Shown: piece after piece, positions 1 through 12,560 of the stretch | Layout: every line of letters begins with the position of its first letter | How positions within the stretch are numbered: the first letter of the stretch is position 1 | Origin: Hippasteria phrygiana | Lineage: Eukaryota > Echinodermata > Asteroidea > Valvatida > Goniasteridae | NCBI GenBank assembly: GCA_037893225.1 | Contig: JAZGUH010000378.1 | Coordinates: 1 to 64,000 of the forward strand | DNA: 64,000 nt | Direction: 5' to 3' | Program-made: the position numbers and the translations under genes | The notes under the pieces: model-generated | Told to the model about the DNA's origin: nothing | The model's input: only the letters and a program-made list of their open reading frames with translations | The model's database searches: none

Positions 1-82
1 ACTGCGTACACCCACACACAAACCTCAGCCAAAACATTTGTTTGGCCCCTACCAAAACAATTGTGTTCTGGATCCACCCTTG
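1..82. mobile_element. hAT-type MITE, right end only (cut by window start)
   Basis: This matches the right part of the complete 184-bp element at 18274-18457. It ends in GGATCCACCCTTG, followed by TGCTCAGA at 83-90, the 8-bp target duplicate seen on both sides of the complete copy. Units C, D, E and F carry the uninterrupted site, for example near 34770. The rest of the element lies before the window. Confidence 0.75.
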
Positions 83-1193
83 TGCTCAGAAGAGAAAACA
101 TTCGTTTTTTTTACTAAAACTTTTTTGTTTTGTTTTCAGATGGTATAAAAAATGTATACATACATTAGACTGCATCTCATAATCATCACCCGAGACAGCT
201 AATAACGTCCCAAATCAAAGAGTTTGGGTAATCATATTATTTCAACCTCTATTGCTTTTCAAATACTTTGGAATTTTCTTTAAACATGTCGCTGTGAATA
301 TTCACAGAGTTTTGACAATTATCATACCATCACACCATAAAAAAATCACATAATGAAAATCAAACTAATTTGACAACTGCAGGGGAGAAAATCCTGATTA
401 AACAGGCGGCACAGTATCATTAGTGGTACCGCTGTATTTACCAAGGTACTGCATTTGGTGATTTGCATCACGTTTTTAAATAGAAATCCCAACAGCAGAA
501 TAAACACGAATTAAGAAATTCAGCGAAAACTCATTAACTCTTTGTTGATCGTGAAATATTATGTGATGAATCTGTCAGTGTGTAATCCTAAATCAAGAAT
601 AAGGTCATTATCAGAGCCATCTTCCGAGGGTATAGTACCCCCCACCGTCCCCCCCCCCCCCCCCCCCCCAAGTGGTGCCACTAATAATGCCACCTGTTTT
701 TAGGATGTTCTCCGCTACAGCCATCAAATTGGATTGATTTTCAGTATGGACTTACAAAGTTATAACTTTGTAAGTTATAATGCTTTTAAAATAAAATGGC
801 AACATTACTTCTTAAAATTAAATGATATTTAAAGGTAGCATACACGATTTGCTTTTGCTGTAATTATCAGAAATACATGGATTTGGGGGTTACTATTTTA
901 TTGCCTGATAGCAAATACTGTATTCACTGACCTGTTTAAAGTTGTGTGTGCATAGATGCTGGGAAAACAGAGAAAATTATGTTCTTGCACTCTGGTTCCC
1001 CGACCATACCCAAGACAAAACGGAGCAATTTATAGACGTCAGGGAATTACCAGGTCAGGGAACTAGACTTTTTCCAACGATTGTCGGACGACAATCATTG
1101 GAAAACTATACTAATTTCCACTTTTCTTGAAACCGACAGCATACCAGGTATCATAATTTCACAGGATGCTTGTGACTGCTATTTACTTACAGT
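83..1193. other. Unit A spacer S1, first part; no gene seen
   Basis: Noncoding DNA repeated after each lectin gene, near 18466-19448, 34770-35900, 41810-42920, 49940-50655, 55400-56780 and 61872-62766. It carries a run of about 21 C at 649-669 that differs in length and interruption in every copy. A short palindrome (GTTATAACTTTGTAAGTTATAA, split around the repeat of TTATAA) lies near 760-780. The 62-codon ORF at 942-1130 is present in several units but has no protein-like features. Confidence 0.7.
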
Positions 1194-2440
1194 CTACAAC
1201 ACTTCCGAGACCGAGATTTTTGCAGGCCGAGACCGAGACCGAGACTGAGACCACAACTTCCGAGACCGAGACCAAAAAAAATTATAAAAAAAAATTATGG
1301 TGTTCAATAAAGCCGATTTTCCTGATGGGGTTGTTGTGCCCTGCTTTCGATCAAAAGGTTCAAAAATGCGTGGATGATTATTTATGCTAACTCATACGAA
1401 AGGTGAACATCGGGATCATCTGATAAATTTATATACATGTACATGTATATGAAGTCGGCTTTATCAAGGGCCACTATCTTTAATTATGCAAGTTAAACTA
1501 TAAAGACTCACAGCGTACACAAATACATTCAAGGATTCCACAAATTTGAGTTATTTATTTCATCTCTGGTAAATACATGTAGTTGGAGCTTTGAGACCTA
1601 TGGCACTGTGACAGACTAATTTCTCCAAATATTATTTGCATAAAAATAAAACTGACTAGAATTGCTGATTGTCCTAATTAAATGGTAAATAACTGGCTTT
1701 TCCAATAAGTTGTGTACATGTATTAAAAACACTGAAGAAAAATCAAATTAAAACGTGAAATACTGCTTTAAGAATGTAAGTGAAAAATTTATTGAAAAAT
1801 AACTTGATGGCATCACGTGCAGTTTTATTTCAAACAACCCTGACTGGGAGAAATCGGAGATTTTTAAATCTAGTTTTCCTATTTTTTTAAACCGAATAAC
1901 AATGATTTGATTTCATCGGAAGTTCCCATCCAGCTATAAACAGTCACGCCAACAAAAAGTGATGATTGAGGTGCCGCATGAAATGCCCTCCCAATGACTG
2001 GGTATAGTTTGCAGGATTCAGTGACCACTGGGTTTTACAAAAACTCACTCCAGAGCTGTAATGTGGGGGAAAATAGTAAAATACATGGGCGATGCACATC
2101 CACGGGTACCAGTAGTCCAGTACTCCGAATAAACAAGCCGCATATACTGGTCTCTTTCCAGCTTCAATCTAATTCTTCTCCATGAAAACTTGCACTGACA
2201 ACGTCGTTTATGTTTGGAATGAAGATCAGATTTGTGTGGTGCATCGCACGTATTTTTGCTGTGGTCTCAACGGGTCTCGGGGGTAAAACCAGAGACCGTG
2301 GCATCCGAGACCGAGACCGAGACTGAGACCCGAGCATTCGAGACCGAGACCAGCCCTCCCGAGACCGAGACTTTGTTAGGACGAGACCGAGACCAAGACC
2401 TCAAAAAAGGTCTTGAGACAGCCAGTGTTGTAGGTCTCGA
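1194..2440. mobile_element. hAT-type element with GAGACC repeats, ends inverted
   Basis: This corresponds to the element at 42922-44119 in unit D: the same GAGACC-rich blocks near 1205-1275 and 2305-2440 and the same body. In unit D the ends read CAGTGTTGTAG inward. Here the left end reads CTACAACACT and the right end reads CCAGTGTTGTAG, so both terminal repeats are flipped. About 15 bp of host DNA is also missing on the left. The body has no recognisable transposase. ORFs encoding Glu-Thr repeats come from the hexamer repeat and are not genes. Confidence 0.7.
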
Positions 2441-4376
2441 GACTATTTCGTAAGAATTCAGTAGTTTCACTTTTTCATTTTTGCAAATGTTGTATACTAT
2501 AATGACAGTCAATAGTTGGCGTTAACAAAATTGTGTGTTTAAAAAATCCGTAGTGCTGACTGTATTCTGTGTTTGTATACAATGTACTTTGAACTGATGT
2601 GTCTTACAGCTTCATATAAGTAATTTAAGTTTAATGTCTTCCGTGAATAGTTTGCAAGTATATGTACATAGTTAACAAGACAAAGTTGACAAAAACAACT
2701 GGGTTTCAGCTGCAATATACCATGCATCCCTGAGATCTAAAAAAACCCAAAAAAAAGAAATGAACAAAAATATAAACCACCCCCCCCCCAAAAAAAATGC
2801 CATGTCCTCTATCACACAATTGTTAACTACATCATCACTGCTGGTTCAATTTTAGAATCTTATGAAAAAATTTAATAACCAATTACGCATACAAACTGAT
2901 TAATGCTTTTCAAAGTAATCACTCACTGCAGTTTATACAAACTGTGACCTTCATGTAAATCCCCTTTTGTTATATAACACAATAGGCTTTCAGAGAAGGG
3001 CAAAATTGATAAAATTGTGAGATTAAAACACACACACAAATATGAAGGAGAAATCATATTCCATTCACTAGTGCAAGTGAAGGACAGACCTGATACATGT
3101 CCGAGTAAAAACTATCAGACTGACCACCTTCAGCACAGCATGCATACAGATAAAAAAGGTTTGAATTGTTTGTAATTCATCAGGTTAAGATGACTCGAGC
3201 AGCACATCAGGCCTCCTGTATGACTGCATTATAATTCCAGCTGATAGTTTGTCTAAAACAAAAAAAATAGTAATTTAACCCTTCTGCTGTTATAACTACC
3301 ATAACTTATACAAAAAAACCTAAGCCCTTCCTCTCCAACACTTGATTTTGATAGGTAGGGTAGTTGGCTCCATTTTGGCACGAGAGAGGGAGGGTTAACA
3401 GTAACAGATTCAGGCGAGACAAAAAAATAGGCTCAGTGGTTCCTTCAAGAAAAGGATCTCCTGAGGCTGATATTGAACAGGGCATGTTAAAAAATGTTGA
3501 GTTGCCAGTTCTTCTCAGAACAAACACTAAAAAAAGAGACATTTCCACAAGTGTTTCCATAAACCTTCATCTTACAGAACAAGTACACGTATATCAAACA
3601 ATAGCAGCATATTTAAACTGTGATGGCCATCGATGTGATATCTATCTCCCGATTCAATACTGAAAACAGTGACATGTTGGTGGATTAAGATGACAGATTG
3701 GCAGATTAATTAAGGCAAAATTAAGAAATTCACGTTGATCAAGTTTAAATATAATGGGCCTGTAGAGCACACTCATTTCATTCACTTTTATTCACCAGTT
3801 TTAGGCTTGTATGTGGTGGACATATACTGCATGTACATGCTTTGTGAGTAAAGATCAATTTTGTCAGCTACATGTGCATTTAGCTGTAAGCCTTTTACAA
3901 GCAAACACACATTTTCTTGTACCTTGGCAAGTTTCATTGCCATAAACTGTGCATCAAAACCTTCTACTGGCCAAAACACGAAGACAAATCTTTGATGCAT
4001 ACAACTATATGTACTGAGGCAGAGGCAATGCAGGAGATATAAGCTCTTGTCAATATTCTACACCGAGGAATTGTAGATTGCTTTCAAAACTCCAAAAGTG
4101 ACCTGTCACTGTATTTTTGATCAGATTGTAGCTTTTTGACCAGATGATCATGTACACAACTTGAAAAATGTGGTGGTACATGTAGAATGCTGTACTTATC
4201 TGCAGAGCACCTTCATTGTTATAATAAATGGCTGAATATTTTGGTAGTTCTCGCTGATGAAAATTGTTATTCTTGATAAAGTGATAAATTGTTAATGATC
4301 TGTAAATCTTTGTAAACACTTTCAAGTACATGTAATTGACTAGAGATAACAATTAGCATGTTTAATTTTGTTTGAA
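2441..4376. other. Unit A spacer S1, middle part; no gene seen
   Basis: Noncoding spacer shared with unit C (about 35900-38164) and unit D (about 44128-46342). A second C-rich tract lies near 2779-2789. Units C and D carry an extra inverted-repeat element in this stretch (37071-37311 and 45230-45470) that is absent here; the empty site is near 3500. Short ORFs on both strands show no conserved domain. Confidence 0.65.
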
Positions 4377-4483
4377 CCCTTTGTGTATGGAGGACGCCAC
4401 ATGACGCAAAAAAACACAGTGCCAGCAGGCCGGCTGACATCTATAGACCCCATTTTCTGTATTTTCAATCCATTGTTGGATTA

Positions 4484-5671
4484 AGCCCATTTCACACTCG
4501 CGCTGGATACACGGGTCCCGTGCGATGAAATCGCATCAATGTCACCAACGCACGGATTCCGTGCCGTGTAAAAGTGTATCCCTGTCACCAAATCGCGCGG
4601 GTCCCGTGCGGTTCGTGACAGGGATTGAGACCTCTTCCAAAAGTTCGCATCGATGCGACATCCATGCGATGATCACCGAGATTGGTCGTGTGAACTGTAT
4701 CGATGCGATTCTCGCAAGGATACGACGCGTGAAATCGCTATTATGCATGCACAGTTTGCTGTTGCTCAGCTACAAAATGGCTGTTCACAAAAACATACTG
4801 ACGATGTTACTACTCCTGCATTTGATGAACCAAAAACGCCCAGTAGGGTCACGAAATCGGGATATGATGTCTCGCACAGCTAGAGAGAGATACATGTACA
4901 TAACAAGAGGGTAATCTGCAACAGGCGAAAAATGTTTCATCGTCGAAGAATATGTGCACAAATGTTCGTGGTTGCACTGAAAATGCAAAGCCACAGTAGC
5001 CTTTTTTGAATGCGTCAGAATTTCGTTGTTTTCATGTTCTGATGTGTTGGTATAGCCATGGAGGAATAAAACACAGCAGAATGGTCTGCGACTATTTACA
5101 AAGCCAAGTGCATGTGTTTTCTACTTATAAATGTTAGCCTAGTTGCATTTCCTGACTACATATTAGAAGAAAATTGTTCATTTAATAAAATTTGTCCACC
5201 TGAGAGCATCATGGAAAGGACCGCCAAATGTTGGTGTGACTTGTACTTGGTGCAAAACGGCACGAATGAGAGACTAGATATCAATTCACTGGTTCCAACA
5301 GCACGTACCCATAAAGAATACTGGATGTTAACGGAGAACCAGCGGCACATATCATTGAATGTGCATGGTTGTGGACTGGTTTGGCCATGGCTAGCTACAT
5401 GTAGCTCTGCTAATGCGGAACGAAAGCATGCGCGTTGCGGGAAAATCACTGGTGCACGGAAATTCCACTGTTCAAAAAATATCACAGTACCAGCGAAAAG
5501 CAGGTAACCTTTGACCCACGCACGCAAACGCTACAAAACGAGGGACGTTCGCTTCCGGATAGTGTTGTGTCGTAGGAAAGCCTACAAGGAAATCGCAGGC
5601 ATCGTGGGGTGTCAGACACCCGGCGCCAATCATCGCAGATGTGTGTTTCCAGCGCTCGTGTGAAATGGGCT
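4484..5671. mobile_element. Harbinger-type MITE, 1188 bp, TTA target duplication
   Basis: Terminal inverted repeats AGCCCATTTCACAC and GTGTGAAATGGGCT continue inward for about 23 bp with two mismatches. TTA flanks both sides (4481-4483 and 5672-5674). Units C and D hold the empty site with a single TTA (near 38275 and 46445), which proves insertion after the units split. The interior has inverted repeats around CGATGCGA and GACAGGGA. The longest ORFs (131 codons at 5112-5507 +, 123 codons at 5156-5527 -) are not recognisable. The 3-bp TTA duplication suggests the PIF/Harbinger superfamily. Confidence 0.85.
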
Positions 5672-5782
5672 TTATTGTGTTTGTTACGCTTGGCTGCACA
5701 AGGTTTGTGTGTCCTGTTCGCTTGGCTGCAAGGCCGACACGGCACCCTGGCTGCTCACTGTACAATTTGTGTGTATATTACC

Positions 5783-6240
5783 CATAGAGCTATATTAAAT
5801 TACTAGAGCACTAACTCCTCATTTAACGCGCGGAGATACTTTAAATCCTTCCTGCGCGCAGACATTTTGAAAGTGCGTGTTTGTAGAACATAATTAAATT
5901 AGATGGAGTGAATTTTAAAAGTGTACTCTAAATGCAATGCGGAAGTACAACATTATAAAATGTCACGGCAAAAATCATCTGCAGCGGATACACGTACCCG
6001 TTTGCGTTGTTTGCGCAGAGCAAAAATGAAACGCTCATTTACTGATTGTGCGTTTCGGGTTTCGGCGTATTGGCTTTGATAACGCAACTGTATAGAATAC
6101 AAACGCAGATATGCAAATAGCCGTACAAAAGCCGTGCAAAATTCGAGTTTTCCATAGGTTTGTACACAAACATGGATGCGCCCAGCAGGCATCACTTTGT
6201 ACATCGAGTCAGCGCTCTAGTAATTTAATATAGCTCTATG
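5783..6240. mobile_element. hAT-type MITE, 458 bp, with 8-bp duplication ATATTACC
   Basis: Perfect inverted ends of at least 26 bp start CATAGAGCTATATTAAATTA. They are flanked on both sides by ATATTACC (5775-5782, 6241-6248). It sits inside the TTAA MITE. The same insertion is at 38367-38823 and 46547-47003 and, with its left end deleted, at 19449-19542. An 83-codon ORF on the minus strand (5953-6204) is partly conserved between copies, but the copies are recent duplicates, so this is no proof of coding. Confidence 0.85.
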
Positions 6241-6264
6241 ATATTACCGTACTCAAGGGGTTAA

Positions 6265-8292
6265 AGATAACAGAATGGGATAAGGAAAAAATATACAGTG
6301 GTTTCACTGAATTTAAAATTCACTTTACAGGCCGTTTAAATTACATGCTGAATATTTTGGTAGTCAGTAAGAGGTATCAAAACACTTCAAAGTACATGGT
6401 GTCTCAAAAAGGTAACCCACAAACAAAGGGAAACTATGACTAAGCTACATGTACATAATGACCATTATTATGGTTTTATCATAAACTAGAGGTAATAAGC
6501 TTTGCATTGATATCTTGCATACATTTCTCTGGTCAAGCATTCTGACTTCCATTGTCTTGAAAATGAGCCTTTTCTCACTGAGGCAATGGAATTATTAAAC
6601 ATGAGGATGAGCTGCATGAAATCAAATAATCAAATGTTTAAACAACTTGACAAAGTATACTTTTTTAGAAATGAAAAGCAATGCAACCATGTAATGATAT
6701 CTTGTATTGTTCTACAGCAGTGATTTTGACTATCTTTTGTAGTCCATGGCTAATGTTAACAATGATGTATTTGCAGTGACCATACATTTTGTATGTCTGA
6801 AGATCTTTCAAGTTTGATTGTAGAGATTTCAATCAAATCTGCTTTGTAGTCTGTGACAGTATGCAGGTCATTGCTTTGTGTTTTAAACAAAGTAGACACA
6901 GAAAGGCAAACATTATTGACAAGTACGCGTTCATACCCGAAATACTCATTTCAATGCATTTAACAATATATTTTGCTGTCAGATGTATAATTCCACATAT
7001 GACATAAATGAGGTTCCTTCGACAAACTATAATTGTAAATAGGGTTTATTGGTATCGTTCAAATAAATTTCAACCAGGAGATTTTTAATTGGTTTGTTTT
7101 GGTTTGGATTATTATTCAACATATCTTGTTTATTCCCAAAGGTGAACAAATTATCAAGCTTTTACTTAATGTTGAGCAAAACAGCAACCACTATTTGCGA
7201 AAAAAAAAAATCGGTCCTCAATGTAAACATGTACAAATGAATCTGTGGATACAGTTTATTCATTTCATCAGCAGGACTGCATGAGAATGTCAGACATTAA
7301 AAACTTAAATGGTGAAACAAACAACTTTTAGTTTAAAATTCTATTTTATAGAATCAAAAACCGTGTGTACTCATGATCGTTTAAAAAAAAAGAAATTACA
7401 ATTGCATATTTGGAAAAACTGAAGGCATACAAGGAGAGGTAACTATATTTTGAAAACATTCATAGCGTAATTTTGAGAATCACTGATGAGATATATGCAT
7501 GCTGAAAAACAGACTAGGAATCTCTCAAGAAATAATGGAGGTTTTTTATGCTGGACATGCAGACGCTGATGCACCTTAATTGTCATCAAATACTCAATTC
7601 AGTACCTTGCTGTTTCAAGAAACAAGGCCAAGGACTGGCAGTCAAATACAAAAAATGCTTGTGAAATCGGTTCGACATGAGATTGCAATTTGTTGATCTA
7701 GGAGCTGCAGTCTAATTAGATACCTGCAATTGAACACAAGAACATCAACAATATTTCTAAAGATTGCTCATCATCAATAATTCAAAGGAAAGTGTATTGA
7801 TTTTTTTACCACTAGTACCAAATATTGCATTCAAACTGTCCTTGAATGTGTAGTAGCATCGTGTGCAAGTTGAAAAGGAGTTATCATTTGTCAGCTTGTG
7901 CTCTTGTAGAGAAGACCGAATTCTCTTCATTACACATATATCTTACCTTGGTATGAGTTCAGGAGGCAAATTTGTTTTAAAGGCAAGCAGACAGTATATT
8001 ACAAAATGCATGCACAACTTATAAATTAGACTTCAATTAATAATTGGGAAGGACAATTTCAAAGAGATGTACCAAGGAAACTAACTCAGCAGTTCTGAAC
8101 TTCTGTTCAACTGACGTTTTTCATGGCTATGACTTGGCTGGTCTGAATCTGGTTGGGCCCTCAGACACCAAATAGATTAAAAACATCGGACACTTAAGCA
8201 AATGGTGAAATCTCAAGCCTAAAACCTGAAACTGACAATTGATTTACCAGCACGTAGACATTTTCAATACTAGATTTTAAGGTCTGGGCACA
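6265..8292. other. Unit A spacer S1, part upstream of lectin 1
   Basis: Noncoding flank shared with 19551-21515, 38848-40952 and 47028-49100. An AT-rich TATAAAT lies near 8018, about 270 bp before the lectin start, and recurs in the other class I flanks. It is a possible promoter, but nothing here fixes a transcription start. No coding exon is seen. Confidence 0.6.
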
Positions 8293-8828
8293 ATGGGGTG
8301 TGTCTGGCTCTGTGCAATCATGGTTCTTTGTGTCCAAGCCAACTCTTGCCGGCCTGGTCAACAAGGATTTGCTGGTTCTTGCTACCAACTGCTGACCGAG
8401 ACAATGACATGGCAAGCAGCATCTAAAGCCTGCTCTGACATGGGTGGTGGCTTGGCAGTTCCTGACTCCCTCAGTGAGCATCAGTTCATCTGGGAGATGT
8501 TCACAAAGAATGTCAATGAGGGTAATGTCTAGATTGGCTGTACTGATGCAAAGGAGGAAGACAAGTGGATGCAAAGGAGGAAGACAAGTGGATGCAAGCT
8601 GGTGAGGAAGGCCACGAGTGCAATTACTTCAACTGGGCATCAAATGAGCCAAAACTGTCAAGCAAGGAAAGAGAAGATTGTGTAGAGCTGAAGCATTCGA
8701 AAGGTGGTCGTTGGAATGACGCACCATGTTCCCATATAAATAATGTGATCTGCAAGCTCTCTGTCACTCCATCTGCTGCCCCAAAGAAGTTCTGCCTGCA
8801 GGCTGATACCAATGGCCGTTTCAAGTAA
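8293..8828 (+). pseudogene. C-type lectin copy 1 (class I), nonsense and frameshift
   Basis: Decayed secreted C-type lectin. The start ATG, the signal peptide (MGCVWLCAIMVLCVQA) and the first half of the CTLD are intact up to the WIG motif. There the Trp codon TGG has become TAG (8530-8532). A 23-bp tandem duplication at 8548-8570 / 8571-8593 also shifts the frame. Downstream, the second half is still readable, with WASNEP, ED-C-VEL, the WND calcium motif and the FCLQADTNGRFK tail to the stop at 8826-8828. The signal peptide and flank are class I, but the second half is closest to lectin 4 and carries the same 23-bp duplication. Without suppression or splicing around both lesions, no full domain can be made. 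Confidence 0.88.
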
Positions 8829-9882
8829 CTGACACAGGTATGAACTAAGCCTTACAATGCTTGAATTTCAGCACACTATAAGACAACTCTCCATGACACT
8901 TCTCATGGCTCAGATCTGTTCAAGACATGACAAAAGCACACCACACCATGATATAGCTGTTCCTTTCACAACTATGTCAAATGAAATTCTGCCTGCAGGA
9001 CGACGCCATATATAGCTGCTTCCTGATGAATCCCAACTGATGAATCACATGGCCAAAGATTAAACCCACACATACAAACAAGCTGGGCAAAGTCTTGACA
9101 AATTCTAATGAAAACCAAGTCACCTTTATGGAAAATTTTCAAGTGACCCTTTTTTGTTTTGTTTTGTGACTGCATCTCAATCATCACCGGAGACAATAAC
9201 TTCCCTAATCAAAGAGTTTGGGTAATATTATTTCAACCTCTATGAGTTTTCAAACGCTTTGGAATTTTTTTTATAAATGTCGCTAGAAATATTCAGAGTT
9301 TTGACACTTATCGTACCATCACACCATGAAAATCACACTAATTTGATGGCTGTGGGGGAGGACATACAGGTGGTACAGAACCGCTGTATTTACCAAGGTA
9401 CAATGTACTACATTTGGTGATTTGCATTACGTTTTGGAATAGAAATCCAATAAACATGAGGTCAAAAATTAAGCGAAAACTCATTAACTCCTAATTGATA
9501 GTGAATGATTTTGTGACAAATCTGTCAGTGTGTAGTTCCAAATCAAGCATGAGGTCATTGCAGGGTATAGACTAATCCGGATAACCAGTACCTTCCCTAC
9601 AGCCATCAAATTGGTAATAATGTTCTGTTAATAATGGTAGTTAACAGTTGGTGTTCAAAATTATCTGTTCATAGTACTGACTCTATTCAATGTTTGTAAA
9701 CAATGTACTTTGAACTGATGTGTCTTACAGCTTGATGTAAGAAATATTAATTGAATTTCTTCTGCGAAGTCTGCAAGTATACATGTATGTAGTTAACAAA
9801 ACAATGTTTAAAAACAACAGGGTTTCAGCTGCAGTGTGCCATACATCCCTCAGATTAAAAACAAAACAAAAACAAAACACAA
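8829..9882. other. 3' flank of lectin 1 with a relic of the tail motif
   Basis: A donor-like CAG|GTATGA lies just after the stop codon. At about 8986-9030 a second, degenerate version of the tail-coding sequence (TTCTGCCTGCAG...GATG/GACG) appears. This flank is of the type shared only with lectin 3 (25205-26282) and differs from the flanks of lectins 2 and 4-7. No gene is seen in the remainder. Confidence 0.6.
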
Positions 9883-10199
9883 CTAGAGCTTTGGTGTTTG
9901 TGGACAAACACAGGGCTGTTTCGTTTGGGGGGTTTTTGGTAGTTTGATTCTTAATTTTTGAGATTTCAATGGTGGATCAAAAAATCTCGTTTTACATTCA
10001 TGGTCGTCTACGACAGGTCATGCAATCACGTAGGCTTATTCATAATCGTTTTGGAAATGTGAGCATACAAGGAGTTGATGACCATGATTACGTCATCAGA
10101 CGTCACACATTTTTCACATTTATATTTAAGTGTGTATGACCTAAAAATATATTACAAGAATTATCAAAAATTGTTTAAAATTCATGTTAGATACCACGT

Positions 10200-10745
10200 T
10201 TCAACTTAATCGAACTTGTACTTTTGTAGATAGATGGCTTCAAAAACTGCCCCTTTAAGATGACGTCACGTGACATGTGATGAAGTCATCATAATGTCAT
10301 GTCAATTTTCATCTATGAACCTGCAGATCTGCCTGGATATTACATTTCAACTTAATCGAACTTGTACTTTTGTTTATATGTGGCTTCAAAAACTGCCCCT
10401 TTCAGATGACGTCAGGTGACATGTGATGAAGTCATCATAACGTCATGTCAATTTTCATCTATAAACCTGCTGGCCTACTTAGATATACTTTTGAACTTAA
10501 TCGGACTTGTGCTTTTGTAGACATATGGCTTCAAAAACTGCCCCTTTAAGATGACGTCGCGTGACATGTGATGACATCAATTATGATAATGTCATGTCAA
10601 TTTTCAGCTATAAACCTACTGGGCTACCTAGATATTACTTTTCAACTTAATCAAATTTGTACTTTTGTAGATATATGGCTTCAAAAACTGCCCCTTTAAG
10701 ATGACGTCACGTGGCATGTCATGACGTCATCAAGAGGTAAAAGTT
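10200..10745. repeat. About 146-bp tandem repeat, four copies, inside H1
   Basis: Each unit reads from AACTTAATCG through CTTGTACTTTTGTAG and AAAAACTGCCCCTTTAAGATG into a GACGTCACGTGACATGTGATG block. Starts are near 10204, 10349, 10494 and 10643, and a fifth diverged unit lies near 10950. Related units in opposite orientation lie at about 28860-29450. Confidence 0.8.
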
Positions 10746-11180
10746 CGGCACACATTGTGAGCAGTTAGTCTAAGTGTCTGCCAAGTTTAAAAGTACCCAA
10801 AGTGCCGGTAAGAAAGAAAACGTGTACAAATGCTATAGGCAATAATCTAGCGAGTGCCCCTTTAAGATGACACCACGTGACATGTTATGACTTGATCATA
10901 ACGTCATGTCAATTTTCCTCTATAACACCAGGTGGCATACCTTACGTTCCAACTGAATCGGACTTGTACTTTTGTAGATATATGGCTTCGAAAAATGCCC
11001 CTTTAAGATGACGTCACGTGACATGTGATGACGTCATCAGGACGTAAAAGTTCGGCACACATTGTGAGCAGTTGGGGTAAGTGTCTGCCAAGTTTAAAAG
11101 TAGCCAATGTGGCCGGTAAGAAAGTAAACGTTTACAAATGCTATGGGCAATATTCTATCGACTTGAAAAAAGAATTTTTT

Positions 11181-12560
11181 TATGACGTCATCATGACGTC
11201 ACACAATTTTCGCCATTTAGGGCATATCTTTGAGACATACCAAAGCTGTAACAAAAATAATTTTGAAAATATCTTGTTTTGTTCGCTAGATATATTGAAA
11301 AGAATGTTACCATTTTAAAACTTCAAAAATTCAGCGACTTGAAAAAAGACTAGAAATCAACCCCTTTTATAAACAGCAAGCTCATAATAGCCATGGTTAT
11401 TAGCCCGTCCCAGAATTCCTTTGTGTTATATTGAATTTGGTCTAAATTTTGAAATGGCTGTCATTTCTTACTTGAGTGAGCCACGATCATGAAATTTTGG
11501 AATTGGGTACAGAAAAATACAATGTATACATTTTTGTAATCGGATTGACCCTTACATGCGTTAAAAAAAAAACATTTTTGATGACGTCATCATGACGTCA
11601 CACAATTTTCGCCTTTTAGGGCATATCTTTGAGACATACCAAAGCTATAACAAAAAGAATTTTGAAAATATCTTGTTTTGTTCGCTAGATATATTGAAAA
11701 GAATGTTACGATTTTAATACTTCAAAAATTCAGCGACTTGAAAAAAGACCAGAAATCAACCCCTTTTATAAACAGCAAGCTCATAATAGCCATGGTTATC
11801 AGCCCGTCCCAGAATTCCTTTGTGTTATATTGAATTTGGTCTAAATTTTGAAATGGCTGTTATTTCTTACTTGAGTGAGCCACGATCATGAAATTTTGGA
11901 ATTGGGTACAGAAAAATACAATGTATACATTTTTGTAATCAGATTGACCCTTACATGCGTTAAAAAAAAAAAATATTGTTGATGACGTCATCATGACGTC
12001 ACACAATTTTCGCCATTTAGGGCATATCTTTGAGACATACCAAAGCTGTAACAAAAATAATTTTGAAAATATCTTGTTTTGTTCGCTAGATATATTGAAA
12101 AGAATGTTACGATTTTAAAACTTCAAAAATTCAGCGACTTGAAAAAAGACTAGAAATCAACCCCTTTTATAAACAGCAAGCACATAATAGCCATGGTTAT
12201 CTGCCCGTCCCAGAATTCCTTTGTGTTATATTGAATTTGGTCTAAATTTTGAAATGGCTGTTATTTCTTACTTGAGTGAGCCACGATCATGAAATTTTGG
12301 AATTGGGTACAGCAAAATTCAATATATACATTTTTGTAATCAGATTGACCCTTACATGCGTAACAAAAAAAAGCATTTTTGATGACGTCATCATGACGTC
12401 ACACAATTTTCGCTTTTTAAGGCATATCTTTGAGACATACCAAAGCTATAAGAAAAAGAATTTTGAAAATATCTTGTTTTGTTCGCTAGATATAATTTAA
12501 TGAATGTTACGATTTTCAAAATTCAAAAATTCATAAAAAATCACGTGATGACGTCATCAT
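11181..12560. repeat. About 400-bp tandem repeat, three full copies plus a partial, inside H1
   Basis: The landmark TGACGTCATCATGACGTCA occurs at about 11183, 11582, 11983 and 12383, so the period is 399-401 bp with very high identity between units. Reverse-oriented single relatives lie at 28310-28740 and 31180-31620. Confidence 0.88.

Larger units (their letters stand above)
4377..6260. mobile_element. TTAA-flanked (piggyBac-type) MITE, interrupted by two nested insertions
   Basis: Outer element whose ends read CCCTTTGTGTATGG (left) and CGTACTCAAGGGG (right, then TTAA at 6261-6264). Without the inner insertions at 4484-5671 and 5783-6240, the rest is about 220 bp. That matches the simple members at 22835-23042 (208 bp) and 26287-26499 (213 bp). 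The left TTAA has decayed to TTGA here but is intact at 46339-46342. TTAA flanks and a CCC start fit piggyBac-type elements; no transposase is present. Confidence 0.7.

Noticed and set aside
1431..1448. TACATGTA/ATGTACAT palindromes through the window
   Set aside because: Very common short palindromes in this sequence, with no fixed position relative to genes; treated as background.
2232..2453. ORFs with Glu-Thr-Glu-Thr or Val-Ser-Val-Ser repeats (also 1166-1390, 43937-44215)
   Set aside because: They are translations of the GAGACC hexamer repeat inside hAT-type elements.
5112..5507. Possible transposase or MADF/Myb partner protein in the Harbinger-type element
   Set aside because: No catalytic or DNA-binding motif could be recognised in either strand's 120-130 codon ORFs.
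5953..6204. Minus-strand ORF shared by copies of the ATATTACC hAT-type MITE (also 38535-38756)
   Set aside because: The copies are recent duplicates, the start differs, and the frame is broken at 46738-46960; no known motif.
10200..12560. CRISPR-like look of regular repeats
   Set aside because: Units are 146-400 bp with no spacer variation and lie in a eukaryotic transposon-like element.
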